A stretch of 64,000 bases of DNA from an uncultured Candidatus Binatia bacterium. GTDB lineage: Bacteria > Desulfobacterota > Binatia > Bin18. The translations under genes were made by a program, and so were the position numbers. The stretch covers positions 3,343,338 through 3,407,337 of the forward strand of contig OY282457.1 of the NCBI GenBank assembly GCA_958296235.1, in the 5' to 3' direction. How positions within the stretch are numbered: position 1 is the first letter of the stretch; every line of letters begins with the position of its first letter. The notes beneath the pieces were generated by a model. It saw only the letters and a program-made list of their open reading frames with translations. It was not told the origin of the DNA and did not search any database. This document shows positions 1-7,874 of this stretch, piece by piece.

Positions 1-594
1 CCGATTCCGGGCGACGCGTTCATTGGTATGGATTATTGTCTTGACTGGATCAGTCTGGCCGTTCGCTTTGCCGATAAATCGCTGCCAAAAGTCCCTGTCT
101 CCAACCCCGACAACGACCTCTTTAAGGCGAATCCTCTGCATGCCGCCCTGCTTGTTGCTTTCGATGTCCGTACGATGACACATATTGTGATGATCGAAGC
201 AAAGGGAGATACTGGCTGGGAAAACGATCCGCTACAGAAAAAGGCAGACCGATTGTGCCGAGTTTTCTCGGGGACGGACCAGAATCGCGTAACCCCTCAT
301 TTCGTTCTGATGTCGCCGCGGCGCCCCTGCCGAATCAACGTCGAAAATTGGCCGGATTGGATGTACGACAGATGCCGTAATGCGCCGCGTTGGTTGGAGC
401 TCCCCCTTCGTCCAACGCTATACAAAGCCACTCAGGGTACAAAGGACAGTGGAAAAGTCTGGATAGAGTCGGTTAAGAAGTCTCAGCCAGAAGTACAGGG
501 CAAGGACTGGGCCGCGTTCTTTGACGCTGACACGCGGGGCAGTCTGCCCGACCGGCACCAGCCTCAGCTTGATATGCGCGAGGATATTCGTTGA
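1..594 (+). CDS. Partial hypothetical protein, possible PD-(D/E)XK-type fold
   Basis: The reading frame is open from the first base of the window. The first ATG (28) has no Shine-Dalgarno sequence, so the gene probably starts outside the window and its N-terminus is missing. The visible protein is about 197 residues. A short hydrophobic strand ending in IEAKGDTGW, preceded by an Asp, resembles the D...ExK core of PD-(D/E)XK nucleases; this is only a motif-level guess. The stop codon overlaps the start of the downstream PIN toxin gene by one base (TGATG), so the two are co-transcribed and probably translationally coupled. It does not look like a usual VapB antitoxin. Confidence 0.55.
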   Translation, partial: PIPGDAFIGMDYCLDWISLAVRFADKSLPKVPVSNPDNDLFKANPLHAALLVAFDVRTMTHIVMIEAKGDTGWENDPLQKKADRLCRVFSGTDQNRVTPHFVLMSPRRPCRINVENWPDWMYDRCRNAPRWLELPLRPTLYKATQGTKDSGKVWIESVKKSQPEVQGKDWAAFFDADTRGSLPDRHQPQLDMREDIR

Positions 595-1001
595 TGTTCA
601 TGCTGGACACGGACATCTGCATCTATCTGCTCAACGAACGCGACGCCGCGCTTCGAGGTCTATTTGAGAGTCATGCTGCCGAGATTTGTATCTCCGCCAT
701 CACGCACGCAGAGCTTTGCTACGGAGTCTCCCACTCGGAGCGAGTCGAGCGGAACAGGTATGAGCTTGATTCTTTTCTACTAGACCTCGTGGTACTGCCC
801 TTCGACGCGGATGCCGGAACCCACTACGGTGACATTCGTCACGTCCTGACGCAGAAAGGCGTACTCATTGGGGCGAACGACTTACTGATCGCTTCCCATG
901 CGCGGAGCGCCGACGCCACGCTGGTCACCAATAATGAACGAGAGTTCAATCGCGTACCGGACCTGCGAATTGAAAACTGGTTGACAGGACGGATGTCATG
1001 A
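594..1001 (+). CDS. VapC-family PIN-domain ribonuclease toxin
   Basis: A 135-residue PIN domain. The acidic metal-binding residues are visible: LDTD at the N-terminus, the Glu of THAELCYG in the middle, NDLLIASHA, and a C-terminal LVTNN with a following acidic residue. Members of this family are Mg2+-dependent endoribonucleases that cleave tRNA or other RNA and are neutralised by a small antitoxin. No VapB-like gene lies upstream; the partner slot is taken by the unusual upstream gene that it overlaps by one base. The ATG at 594 is chosen over the TTG at 591 because of this overlap. The gene also overlaps the following dehydrogenase frame (ATGA at 998). Confidence 0.85.
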   Translation: MFMLDTDICIYLLNERDAALRGLFESHAAEICISAITHAELCYGVSHSERVERNRYELDSFLLDLVVLPFDADAGTHYGDIRHVLTQKGVLIGANDLLIASHARSADATLVTNNEREFNRVPDLRIENWLTGRMS

Positions 1002-1012
1002 GGAGTTTGGGA

Positions 1013-1999
1013 ATGTCTGGAGTAGAACAGAACACCATCGTTTTTCTACACTCCCGCGGGTTAGTGCCGCCCGAAGTTATTCATATGGTCAATGAGCGAC
1101 TGCCAGCCGGCTTTCTCATAGATTTTCTGGAGCAAAGCTCTCCCGCCGCCATACGATTGGAGAAAATAGCGCGGACGGATTTCATTCTGGCCTATCCGGG
1201 TAATCCTACCGCGGACGAGCTGAACGCGGCAAAACAGCTCAAGCTGTTTCAGATGTTGAGCGCGGGCTATGAATGGATCGACTTGGAGCTTTTCCAGAAA
1301 CTCGGGGTGCCGGTCGCCAATAACGGCGGAGCCAACGCGCCAACCGTGGCCGAACATGCCATTCTCTTAATTTTAGCGGTCTTCAAAAAACTTCCTCTTC
1401 ACCACAACACTCTGCACGCAGGGCAGTGGATCGGGGCACGAGAAACCCTCCAGATGCGCGAGTTGCGCAACAAGACGGTAGGCATTATCGGGTTCGGCCG
1501 TATCGGCCGGGAGTTTGCGCGGATTGCGAAAGGGTTTCAAGCGAACATTCTCTATTACGACACGGTCCGGGCGCCAACTGCGATTGAGCAAGAGGTTGGC
1601 GCCGAGCAGCTGGCGCTAGACGATCTGCTACAACAAGCCGATGTCGTTTCTATTCATACGCCGCTGACCGCCGAGACCAAGGGACTCATCAATACCCGGA
1701 CGCTCGACCTGATGAAACCCTCGGCGATTCTGGTCAATACCTCACGCGGACCAGTGGTCGATGAACCCGCCCTCATCGAAGCGCTGCGAAACAATCGGAT
1801 CGCCGGGGCCGGGCTGGACGTTTTTACTGCTGAGCCACTGGAAACCGACAGCCCGCTGTTAGCGCTGGACAATGTGGTGCTGACCTCGCATATCGCCGGA
1901 GTAACCCTGGATACCTGGAGCCGCCGGATTGCGTTCGGCTTTGCCAATATCGAACGGGTTGCCGCGGGCCAGCCGCCGGAGTCGGTGATTGTGGGGTAG
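1013..1999 (+). CDS. D-isomer-specific 2-hydroxyacid dehydrogenase (NAD-dependent)
   Basis: A 328-residue protein of the D-2-hydroxyacid dehydrogenase family, which reduces 2-oxoacids with NAD(P)H. The Rossmann nucleotide-binding loop reads GFGRIG in mid-protein. The catalytic Arg is in NTSRGPVVDE, the Glu in AEPL and the His in SHIAG. The start at 1013 is chosen because AGGAG at 1001-1005 lies 7 bases upstream; the ATG at 998 overlaps the vapC stop but has no ribosome-binding site. The substrate cannot be told from sequence; phosphoglycerate, glyoxylate/hydroxypyruvate or other 2-oxoacids are possible. It lacks the C-terminal ACT domain of SerA. Confidence 0.9.
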   Translation: MSGVEQNTIVFLHSRGLVPPEVIHMVNERLPAGFLIDFLEQSSPAAIRLEKIARTDFILAYPGNPTADELNAAKQLKLFQMLSAGYEWIDLELFQKLGVPVANNGGANAPTVAEHAILLILAVFKKLPLHHNTLHAGQWIGARETLQMRELRNKTVGIIGFGRIGREFARIAKGFQANILYYDTVRAPTAIEQEVGAEQLALDDLLQQADVVSIHTPLTAETKGLINTRTLDLMKPSAILVNTSRGPVVDEPALIEALRNNRIAGAGLDVFTAEPLETDSPLLALDNVVLTSHIAGVTLDTWSRRIAFGFANIERVAAGQPPESVIVG

Positions 2000-2041
2000 G
2001 GAAGTCGTTGGGTCGATTGGGTCATGGGGTAGGGCGTAGCA

Positions 2042-2737
2042 ATGTCGTGGTTGGGCTACATATTTGCCATTCGCTTTATCGTTGTCTTCCTCTCAAGCCT
2101 TGGATTCGTTGCCTCTGCCCTCGTGACTTTTGCGACCGCAGCCGACCTTGAACACCTCGTTCACAGGCTGGTCAACGAGCATCGGGTGACGCAAGGACTC
2201 AAACCCTTAGCGTTCAGCCCGAAAGTTTCTGCTATTGCTCGCCGCCATAGTCGGGATATGGCAAGTGGGCGGGTTGGGTTTGGTCATGGGGGAATTGAAA
2301 GTCGCCGACAAGAGATAGTCGCCTTTATTGCTCAAGCCGGAGTCGGCGAGAATGTTGCGATGGTTCCGAAAAGATCGTCACATGCCGGATCTGCCGCCGT
2401 TTCTAATTGGTTAGAGAGTCCCGGCCACCGGCGTAATATTGAAGGCTCCTATGACCTCACCGGGGTCGGAATTGCCCAAGGACCGGCCGGCGAGTACTAC
2501 TTCACTCAACTCTTTGTGAGGACGCCATCTTATCGTCCAGAAGCCGTTGGAATCGATACACCATATGCGCGTTCTAACCCTACTCCGCGAGCCACAAAGA
2601 ACGAGCCGCGAGTCGCCGAAACCCGACGGCCGGATAGCTATAAACCTCCGCCAGGAAAACCGCGCCGCGAAAAAGACCCGCGTAAGCGTCCGGGGCGAAA
2701 AAGAACTGCGGATGGATGGGTACAGAGGCTGGATTAA
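2042..2737 (+). CDS. Secreted CAP/SCP-domain protein
   Basis: 231 residues with an N-terminal hydrophobic segment (about 8-32) ending in an Ala-rich site, consistent with a signal peptide. It is followed by a CAP (SCP/PR-1-like) domain. Visible family features are the first His in ARRHSRDMA, GFGHGG, GENVAM, and the SWLESPGHRRNI block that carries the second conserved His. The last 60 residues are Pro-, Arg- and Lys-rich and low complexity, which may bind envelope polymers. Bacterial CAP proteins are extracytoplasmic and mostly of unknown function. The gene starts 42 bases after the dehydrogenase stop. Confidence 0.8.
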   Translation: MSWLGYIFAIRFIVVFLSSLGFVASALVTFATAADLEHLVHRLVNEHRVTQGLKPLAFSPKVSAIARRHSRDMASGRVGFGHGGIESRRQEIVAFIAQAGVGENVAMVPKRSSHAGSAAVSNWLESPGHRRNIEGSYDLTGVGIAQGPAGEYYFTQLFVRTPSYRPEAVGIDTPYARSNPTPRATKNEPRVAETRRPDSYKPPPGKPRREKDPRKRPGRKRTADGWVQRLD

Positions 2738-2841
2738 ACCTTGGAGTTGTCCAACTGTCTTCAGACAAGATGACTCACCGTCCGGTCTCAGTGAGAGGGG
2801 TGGATTGTCCAGTGTGAGGCAGGTGCAGGGCGGATGCGCAT

Positions 2842-3072
2842 TTATTCAGCCTCACATAAGAATTCGTCCAAACCTGCTGTATGGGTATGGAGATGAAGAA
2901 CCGCTGCACTCAGTTCTCCGAACAACTCGTCCTTTTCTTTGGTCGAATCCGGGCGATTTTCTAACCGCTGTATCAACGCAGCCACACGCTCGCATTCTTC
3001 GCGTAATTCGCTCAGCAATACATCGACTGTACTTGACGGCAGATCAACAGCATTGCTCTTCGCGGCTCCCAT
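2842..3072 (-). CDS. Small helical protein, unknown function
   Basis: 76 residues, strongly helical, Leu/Glu-rich and likely a short coiled coil or antiparallel hairpin. A very good Shine-Dalgarno sequence (CAGGAGGAAG on the minus strand, about 3075-3084) precedes the ATG, which is the main reason to accept it as a gene. It lies 39 bases downstream of the acyl-CoA dehydrogenase at 3112-4251 on the same strand and may be in that operon. I recognise no family. Confidence 0.6.
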   Translation of the reverse strand: MGAAKSNAVDLPSSTVDVLLSELREECERVAALIQRLENRPDSTKEKDELFGELSAAVLHLHTHTAGLDEFLCEAE

Positions 3073-3111
3073 TACTTCCTCCTGAGACGTTTTCTTGCGC
3101 GGATAGAGCGT

Positions 3112-4251
3112 TCAATAGCCCCGCAGCCGCGCCCAGCGGTCCCGATGCCAGGCGGCGTCGCCAAAGGTCATCTCCGCGGCACGGGCGCGTTTCATATACA
3201 GGCCGGCATCGTGCTCGTCGGTCATGCCGATGCCGCCGTGCATTTGGACCCCTTCGTTGGTCGCCAAGACAAAGGCGTCGGAACAACGGGCTTTTGCCAG
3301 GGAGACCAGCAGGGCCAGGTCACTCTCGCCGGCATCCGCGGCGTTTGCCGCGGCCATCACGGCCGAGCGACACAGTTCAATCTCCATAAAAACGTTTGCC
3401 GCTCGATGCTTGAGGGCCTGAAATGAGCCGATGACCACCCCGAATTGTTCGCGTGTCTTGAGGTAGTCGAGCGTATCCTCAAAAATCTGACTCATCCCGC
3501 CCAGCATCTCGGCGCACAGGCCGACCGTGGCGAGATCAACAATGTGTAAGAGCGTCTGAAAGCCATGACCGACTGTCCCGACAATGGACTCGGCGTCAAT
3601 TTTCACCCCATCAAGATTGACCAGGGCCGCGGCACGACCGTCAACCCGGGTCTGGGGAATGAGCGCCACGCCGGGCGTGTCTGGCGCAATCAGAAAAAGG
3701 GTGATGCCGTCCTGGTCGTTGTCTTCGCCGCTGGTGCGGGCCGAGACAATCAGCGCGTCCGCGTTCTGTCCGTCCAGGACCTGCATTTTTTCGCCCAACA
3801 GTCTCCAGGCGTCTCCCTCGGCTGTCGCCCGTGTGGAGACCCGATTCAGATCATAGCGGCTGCGGGCTTCTTGATAGGCAAGCGCAAGAATTTTTTCGCC
3901 CGTTGCGATACCTGGGAGCCAAGCCTGTTTTTGCTCCGGGCTGCCAGCGTGCGTAAACAATTGACCGCCGAGTAAGACAGTTGAAAGAAAAGGCTCCGGG
4001 GCAAGATTGCGTCCCGTGGCTTCCAGCACAACCGCGAGGTCGGCCAGCCCCATGCCTGCGCCGCCATACTCCTCGGGAATCAGAATGCCGGCCCAGCCGA
4101 GTTGGGCCATCTCCTGCCATATGTCGGGCGAGAAACCCATCTCCTGCCCGTCACGCAGCGCGCGCAGCCGGCTGACCGGGGAGTTGGTTCGCACGAAATC
4201 ACGCGCAGTCTGCGCCAAAAGTTCCTGATCTTCGGTCAGCACAAGTGCCAC
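3112..4251 (-). CDS. Acyl-CoA dehydrogenase (FadE-like, probable partner subunit)
   Basis: 379 residues with the full acyl-CoA dehydrogenase fold. It has an N-terminal helical domain (EEYGGAGMGLADLA), a middle beta domain, and the C-terminal signatures REQFGVVIGSFQALKHR and MHGGIGMTDEHDAGLYMKR. It oxidises acyl-CoA at alpha-beta with FAD and passes electrons to ETF. The C-terminal Glu-containing EGGTSE motif of classical members is absent here but present in the neighbour at 4420-5610, so the two may form a mixed tetramer like the actinobacterial FadE/ChsE pairs (inference). The start is GTG with AAGGAG 8 bases upstream. The two genes are separated by 168 bases holding an inverted-repeat element. 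Confidence 0.9.
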   Translation of the reverse strand: MALVLTEDQELLAQTARDFVRTNSPVSRLRALRDGQEMGFSPDIWQEMAQLGWAGILIPEEYGGAGMGLADLAVVLEATGRNLAPEPFLSTVLLGGQLFTHAGSPEQKQAWLPGIATGEKILALAYQEARSRYDLNRVSTRATAEGDAWRLLGEKMQVLDGQNADALIVSARTSGEDNDQDGITLFLIAPDTPGVALIPQTRVDGRAAALVNLDGVKIDAESIVGTVGHGFQTLLHIVDLATVGLCAEMLGGMSQIFEDTLDYLKTREQFGVVIGSFQALKHRAANVFMEIELCRSAVMAAANAADAGESDLALLVSLAKARCSDAFVLATNEGVQMHGGIGMTDEHDAGLYMKRARAAEMTFGDAAWHRDRWARLRGY

Positions 4252-4268
4252 AATTGAGCTCCTTAATC

Positions 4269-4412
4269 GAGAAAGTGGCGAGTGGTGGAGGACTGTCCAC
4301 TAGAGCGGTTTACGGTAGGTTGTAGCCATACCGTTTCACTTCCGTCATGCCGGACTTGATCGGCTACACAGAAGCGTAATTTGCTCTAGCCACTGTCCAC
4401 TAGCCACTTCTC
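4269..4412. repeat. Small inverted-repeat (MITE-like) element between two genes
   Basis: The ends of this roughly 144-base spacer are imperfect inverted repeats: GAGAAAGTGGCGAGTGG at 4269-4285 against CCACTAGCCACTTCTC at 4397-4412. An inner pair CTAGAGC / GCTCTAG lies at 4300-4306 and 4383-4389. A 12-base direct repeat ACTGTCCACTAG occurs at 4292-4303 and 4392-4403. It has no coding capacity. It may be a miniature transposable element or a large intergenic hairpin. Confidence 0.45.
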
Positions 4413-4419
4413 TACTCTC

Positions 4420-5610
4420 CTAGTCGGGTAATCCCAGCACACGCTTGGCGATGATATTGAGTTGGATCTCGCTCGTTCCGCCCTCAATCGTATTGCCTCG
4501 GGAACGCAGCCAGTCGCGGGTGAGGGTAAGCTCAACGTCCTCGAAACCCGGTCCTTCCCAGCCCAGGGCGTGCGGGCCGGCAATCGACACCAACAGTTCA
4601 AGACGACGCTGGTTCAATTCAGTGCCGTAGATTTTGAACATCGAGCTTTCCGGCCCCGGGGGCCGACCGGCTTTGGCCGCGTCGCGGGCACGTTCCGTAG
4701 TGAGGCGAAAGGCGCGACTGTCCATTTCGTACTGCGCCATACGATCCCTGATTGCGGAGTCCGCCACACGGTCGCCGGCCAGTCCAAGATGCTCCTTGGC
4801 CCAGTCCCGCATGGTTCGGCCTTTGCCGGCCGTCGTGCCGAATGCCGAGGCAATCATATTGCGCTCATGATTCAGCAGAGACTTGGCCACCGTCCAGCCT
4901 TTGTTCACCTCAAAAATGACATTCCTGGCCGGGGCGTGTACATCGGTCAAAAACGTTTCGCAGAAAGGCGAGGCCCCGCTAATGAGTTTAATGGGCCGGG
5001 TTTCCACGCCTGGGGACTGCATGTCTACCAATAGGAAGGTGATGCCTTCCTGTTTTTTAGCCTCCGGGTCGGTCCGAACGAGCATGAACATCCAGTCCGC
5101 CAGATTGGCAAACGATGTCCATACCTTCTGGCCGTTGATAACGTAGTGATCGCCCTCAAGGATCGCCCGGGTTTTGAGAGAGGCCAAGTCGCTGCCTGAC
5201 CCTGGTTCGGAGTAGCCCTGACACCAGCGAATCTCGCCCTTGATGATTCCCGGCAGATGTTCGTGTTTCTGTTCTTCGGTGCCGTATTGCAAGAGGGTCG
5301 GACCAATCATGGTCAGGCCAAAGCCGATCAACGGCGCAGGCAAGCGCAGAGCGTTCATCTCTTGCTGCAACACCTTGGCTTCGTCCTTGGAGAGCCCGCC
5401 GCCGCCGTACTGGGTTGGCCACTCGGGGGCGGTCCAGCCGCGCGCGGCCATGACGTCAAGCCAGACTTTCATATCAGGATTCGGGTATCTGGCCTTGCGT
5501 CCGCCCCAATTCCCGTCAAGCAGAGTGTTCCCGACGCCGCGAATCGAGGCTGGAGCGTTGGCATCTAGCCACTGATGGGTCTCAGTACGAAACGTTTCGA
5601 GATCGGCCAT
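4420..5610 (-). CDS. Acyl-CoA dehydrogenase (catalytic-type subunit)
   Basis: 396 residues. Visible features are YSEPGSGSDLASLKT (FAD/substrate-binding middle domain), NGQKVWTSFA, and the C-terminal NTIEGGTSEIQLNIIAKRVLG that carries the usual catalytic Glu region. Members oxidise acyl-CoA thioesters, often long, branched or steroid side chains in this subgroup. It has a strong ribosome-binding site (GAGGAGG) before the ATG. It is located between a second acyl-CoA dehydrogenase (downstream) and a flavin-dependent oxidoreductase (upstream), all on the minus strand, which suggests one catabolic unit. Confidence 0.93.
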   Translation of the reverse strand: MADLETFRTETHQWLDANAPASIRGVGNTLLDGNWGGRKARYPNPDMKVWLDVMAARGWTAPEWPTQYGGGGLSKDEAKVLQQEMNALRLPAPLIGFGLTMIGPTLLQYGTEEQKHEHLPGIIKGEIRWCQGYSEPGSGSDLASLKTRAILEGDHYVINGQKVWTSFANLADWMFMLVRTDPEAKKQEGITFLLVDMQSPGVETRPIKLISGASPFCETFLTDVHAPARNVIFEVNKGWTVAKSLLNHERNMIASAFGTTAGKGRTMRDWAKEHLGLAGDRVADSAIRDRMAQYEMDSRAFRLTTERARDAAKAGRPPGPESSMFKIYGTELNQRRLELLVSIAGPHALGWEGPGFEDVELTLTRDWLRSRGNTIEGGTSEIQLNIIAKRVLGLPD

Positions 5611-5630
5611 GTCAACTCCTCCTCAAGAGA

Positions 5631-5654
5631 AAGGGCGACCGTTGGGTCGCCCTT
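5631..5654 (-). terminator. Perfect GC-rich hairpin between two minus-strand genes
   Basis: AAGGGCGACC (5631-5640) and GGTCGCCCTT (5645-5654) are perfect 10-base inverted arms with a 4-base loop. On the minus strand the stem is followed by TTTCTCTT. It could be a weak intrinsic terminator or attenuator between the flavin oxidoreductase and the acyl-CoA dehydrogenase, sitting just upstream of the latter's ribosome-binding site. Confidence 0.5.
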
Positions 5655-5701
5655 AGTCGAGCAAGATTCAGCGCTTTGGACAAGCGCAGGGTGAGTGGCG
5701 C

Positions 5702-6826
5702 TTACGCCGCGGCCGCAGCCGGCGCCGGCATGTTCAGCGGTTCCGGGTCCTGGAGCGGCTGCGTATCCCACTTCTTGAGTTCCGGCAGAACATGCTTGGC
5801 AAAACACTTCATGCTGCCCTCGGCCTCGTCGTAGGGCATACCGGCGTAGCTGAAGTTGCACATAAGGGCTTTCATATCGATCGTGTCGCGGATGAATTCG
5901 AGTTTCCGCAGCACCTGATCGGGTGTTCCCCACGGCATGAGTTTAACAAAGTCTCTGGCTGCTCCATCCATGCCGTTTTGCTCAATATATTTCCCGACGT
6001 TGCTGTAAAACTCATAGCCCTTGTTCTGGCCAAAATGTTTGGCCGTCATCTGGTAGTGATTCATGGCCGTGTGATAATAGGCCCCAATCCACTTGGTGGC
6101 ATGCTCTTCGGCCCGCTTGGCATCTTCATCCACATAGAAGAACCCGCCACAGAACGGCTGGGGCGGCTTGGAGCCGGGATTCTCTTCCTGCCAGACCTTA
6201 TGGTAGACCTCGAAATCTCCTCTGACGACATCCCACGGTTTTTGCGGAATGACCAGCAGGCCGATACCGAGCCGGGCCATGATCGGCATGGACTCCGGTG
6301 AGACTGCCGCGGCATAGGTGCGGCCCTTAAACGAGTAGGCCGGGTAGGGGCGGATATCGCGGCGGGGCTGCTGGATCGTGGGGCCGCCTTCGATATAGCC
6401 TTTCTCCAGTCCATTGATGATGAGTTCGGCGTATTCCACAAAGCGCTCGCGGCCTTCGTTCTGGTCGATCCGAAAGCCGTCATACTCAACCCGGGCCAGA
6501 CCCCGACCAAAGCCCAGAATCATCCGTCCGCCCGACACGTGGTCAAGCAGGGAGATTTGCTCGGCAACCCGAATCGGGTCGTGCCAGGGAAGCACGATGA
6601 CCATGGTGCCCAGCTTGGCCGTCTTGGTTCTGCCCGCCATATAGGACAGGAACTGCACCGCGTCGGGACACATGGTGTAATCCGTAAAGTGGTGTTCGAT
6701 AGACCAGATTGAGTCAAACCCAAGGGGTTCGGCCATCTCCGCGATCCGAAGCTCCTCACGGTAGACTTCGGCATCGGAGCGAGCGTTTCCAGGGTTCTGA
6801 AATACCGGGGCGTAACCAACGTGCAT
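5702..6826 (-). CDS. Luciferase-like (LLM class) flavin-dependent oxidoreductase
   Basis: 374 residues with the TIM-barrel pattern of bacterial luciferase-like monooxygenases: EPLGFDSIWSIEHHF near residue 40, then LGTMVIVLPWHDPIRVAEQ and LDHVSGGRMILGFGRG. Such enzymes use FMNH2 or F420 to oxidise varied organic substrates; neither cofactor nor substrate can be decided here. The C-terminus ends in an unusual Pro/Ala tail with five consecutive Ala. A clear AAGGAGG precedes the ATG. It is the promoter-proximal gene of the minus-strand acyl-CoA dehydrogenase group. Confidence 0.88.
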   Translation of the reverse strand: MHVGYAPVFQNPGNARSDAEVYREELRIAEMAEPLGFDSIWSIEHHFTDYTMCPDAVQFLSYMAGRTKTAKLGTMVIVLPWHDPIRVAEQISLLDHVSGGRMILGFGRGLARVEYDGFRIDQNEGRERFVEYAELIINGLEKGYIEGGPTIQQPRRDIRPYPAYSFKGRTYAAAVSPESMPIMARLGIGLLVIPQKPWDVVRGDFEVYHKVWQEENPGSKPPQPFCGGFFYVDEDAKRAEEHATKWIGAYYHTAMNHYQMTAKHFGQNKGYEFYSNVGKYIEQNGMDGAARDFVKLMPWGTPDQVLRKLEFIRDTIDMKALMCNFSYAGMPYDEAEGSMKCFAKHVLPELKKWDTQPLQDPEPLNMPAPAAAAA

Positions 6827-6943
6827 AATGCCTCCTTTATGATCTTTTCTCTGAAACTATGAGGCCCGCATTATATACAAGCCGGTTCAGTGCGCATAGT
6901 CCCTTGTGGCGAGGGAATTACCTCTCACTTGCGTTGTCGTGTT

Positions 6944-6966
6944 CCCTCTCCCCTGGAGGGAGAGGG
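6944..6966. repeat. Short REP-like inverted repeat
   Basis: CCCTCTCCC and GGGAGAGGG form perfect 9-base arms around CTGGA, followed by CTAGGGTGAGGGGG. This composition is that of a widespread intergenic repeat in bacterial genomes. It lies in the spacer between the HEPN-like gene (stop at 7024) and the flavin oxidoreductase start (6826), and may also act in termination of the former. Confidence 0.5.
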
Positions 6967-7023
6967 CTAGGGTGAGGGGGTCGGATACGTTTGAGCAACA
7001 CTCAAAGCAGAAGCTAAATCGCA

Positions 7024-7761
7024 CTACCGAAGCGGACACGTCTGTCTCCATTGCGGGTGGTAATTCATTTCGCTCAGAAAGAAATCGACCATCTTCAGGG
7101 CCTGACGATGTGGATAGGAAACCCGAAAGAGATCGTGCCAAAGATTGGGGTTGTCCGGTCCCGACGATTCCCGGTCAGCGGTCTTCATATGGATTATACG
7201 GTCTCGAATTTTCCTCAATTTGACAAAATCAACCCAGAAATTCCGGCCTTTTGGTGATTTTGTCTTGAGGGCATCTGGCAGTACTAATTCAAGCTTTTCG
7301 CTTATGGATAAGTGCCGCTCGATTTGTTCTTTATCCATGATGTCCAAGATTATTTCACTCCGCCGGTGCGTCTCGTAACGATAATTGTCAGGTATCATCT
7401 CGTTTACGAATGCTTCCAAACCTGAAAAGGCCATTATGACCGACTCGATTACACGTTCTAAGTAGTCGAATACCCCACTCTGGCTGGAAAATTCCCTCTC
7501 TCTCCCGATTACGCTATCAATGCCGTTTCGTTTTCTGATTTCTTTGGCTTCTTTCCATGATCGCGCGGACGCATTCAAGAAAAGCGCAGTCGCGTTAGGC
7601 ACGGCAATAGTAAGCTCTTTCTTCGAGTTAAGCCGAATACGGGAGACGACAGTAATCTGCGCTCCTTTTTTTGCAGTTTGTCCAAACGACAAATACGTAT
7701 CCTCCGCGACGTAGGCATAAGAAGCGTCGATGATTCGCCAATCGTTTTTTGGTAGTTCCAC
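7024..7761 (-). CDS. HEPN-like protein with an R-x4-H motif, probable ribonuclease
   Basis: About 245 residues. The C-terminal half is all-helical: FSGLEAFVNEMIP is typical of HEPN-like domains. It is followed, about 70 residues later, by LRKIRDRIIHMK, whose R-D-R-I-I-H matches the R-x4-6-H catalytic motif of HEPN ribonucleases. The N-terminal half is beta-rich and unrecognised. Base composition is clearly more AT-rich than the neighbours, suggesting transfer. GTG at 7761 is chosen because AGGGGG lies 4 bases upstream; a TTG at 7821, inside the upstream palindrome, would add 20 residues. It lies downstream of a Fic gene on the same strand and could be defence- or toxin-related. The family call rests on the motif and helical pattern only. 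Confidence 0.6.
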   Translation of the reverse strand: MELPKNDWRIIDASYAYVAEDTYLSFGQTAKKGAQITVVSRIRLNSKKELTIAVPNATALFLNASARSWKEAKEIRKRNGIDSVIGREREFSSQSGVFDYLERVIESVIMAFSGLEAFVNEMIPDNYRYETHRRSEIILDIMDKEQIERHLSISEKLELVLPDALKTKSPKGRNFWVDFVKLRKIRDRIIHMKTADRESSGPDNPNLWHDLFRVSYPHRQALKMVDFFLSEMNYHPQWRQTCPLR

Positions 7762-7813
7762 TTTTCCCCCTACGATTATACTTTGGAGATATGTATTAAC
7801 TTTAAGAGATTGA

Positions 7814-7849
7814 TTTGTCAATCATATTTTCGATAATATGATTGACAAA
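7814..7849. promoter_or_regulatory. 36-base palindrome, candidate operator
   Basis: TTTGTCAATCATATT (7814-7828) and AATATGATTGACAAA (7835-7849) are perfect 15-base inverted arms around TTCGAT. The element is AT-rich and lies between the Fic gene and the HEPN-like gene, overlapping the TTG that would be the latter's farthest start. Perfect long dyads of this kind usually bind a dimeric repressor or form an RNA hairpin. No poly-T follows, which argues against a terminator. Confidence 0.6.
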
Positions 7850-7874
7850 TGGCGTTGTTGTTCATGCGTGAGCG

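Noticed and set aside
2547..3389. 280-codon plus-strand frame between the CAP gene and the acyl-CoA dehydrogenase
   Set aside because: It overlaps three supported genes in other frames and its translation is low-complexity Arg/Pro/Ser.
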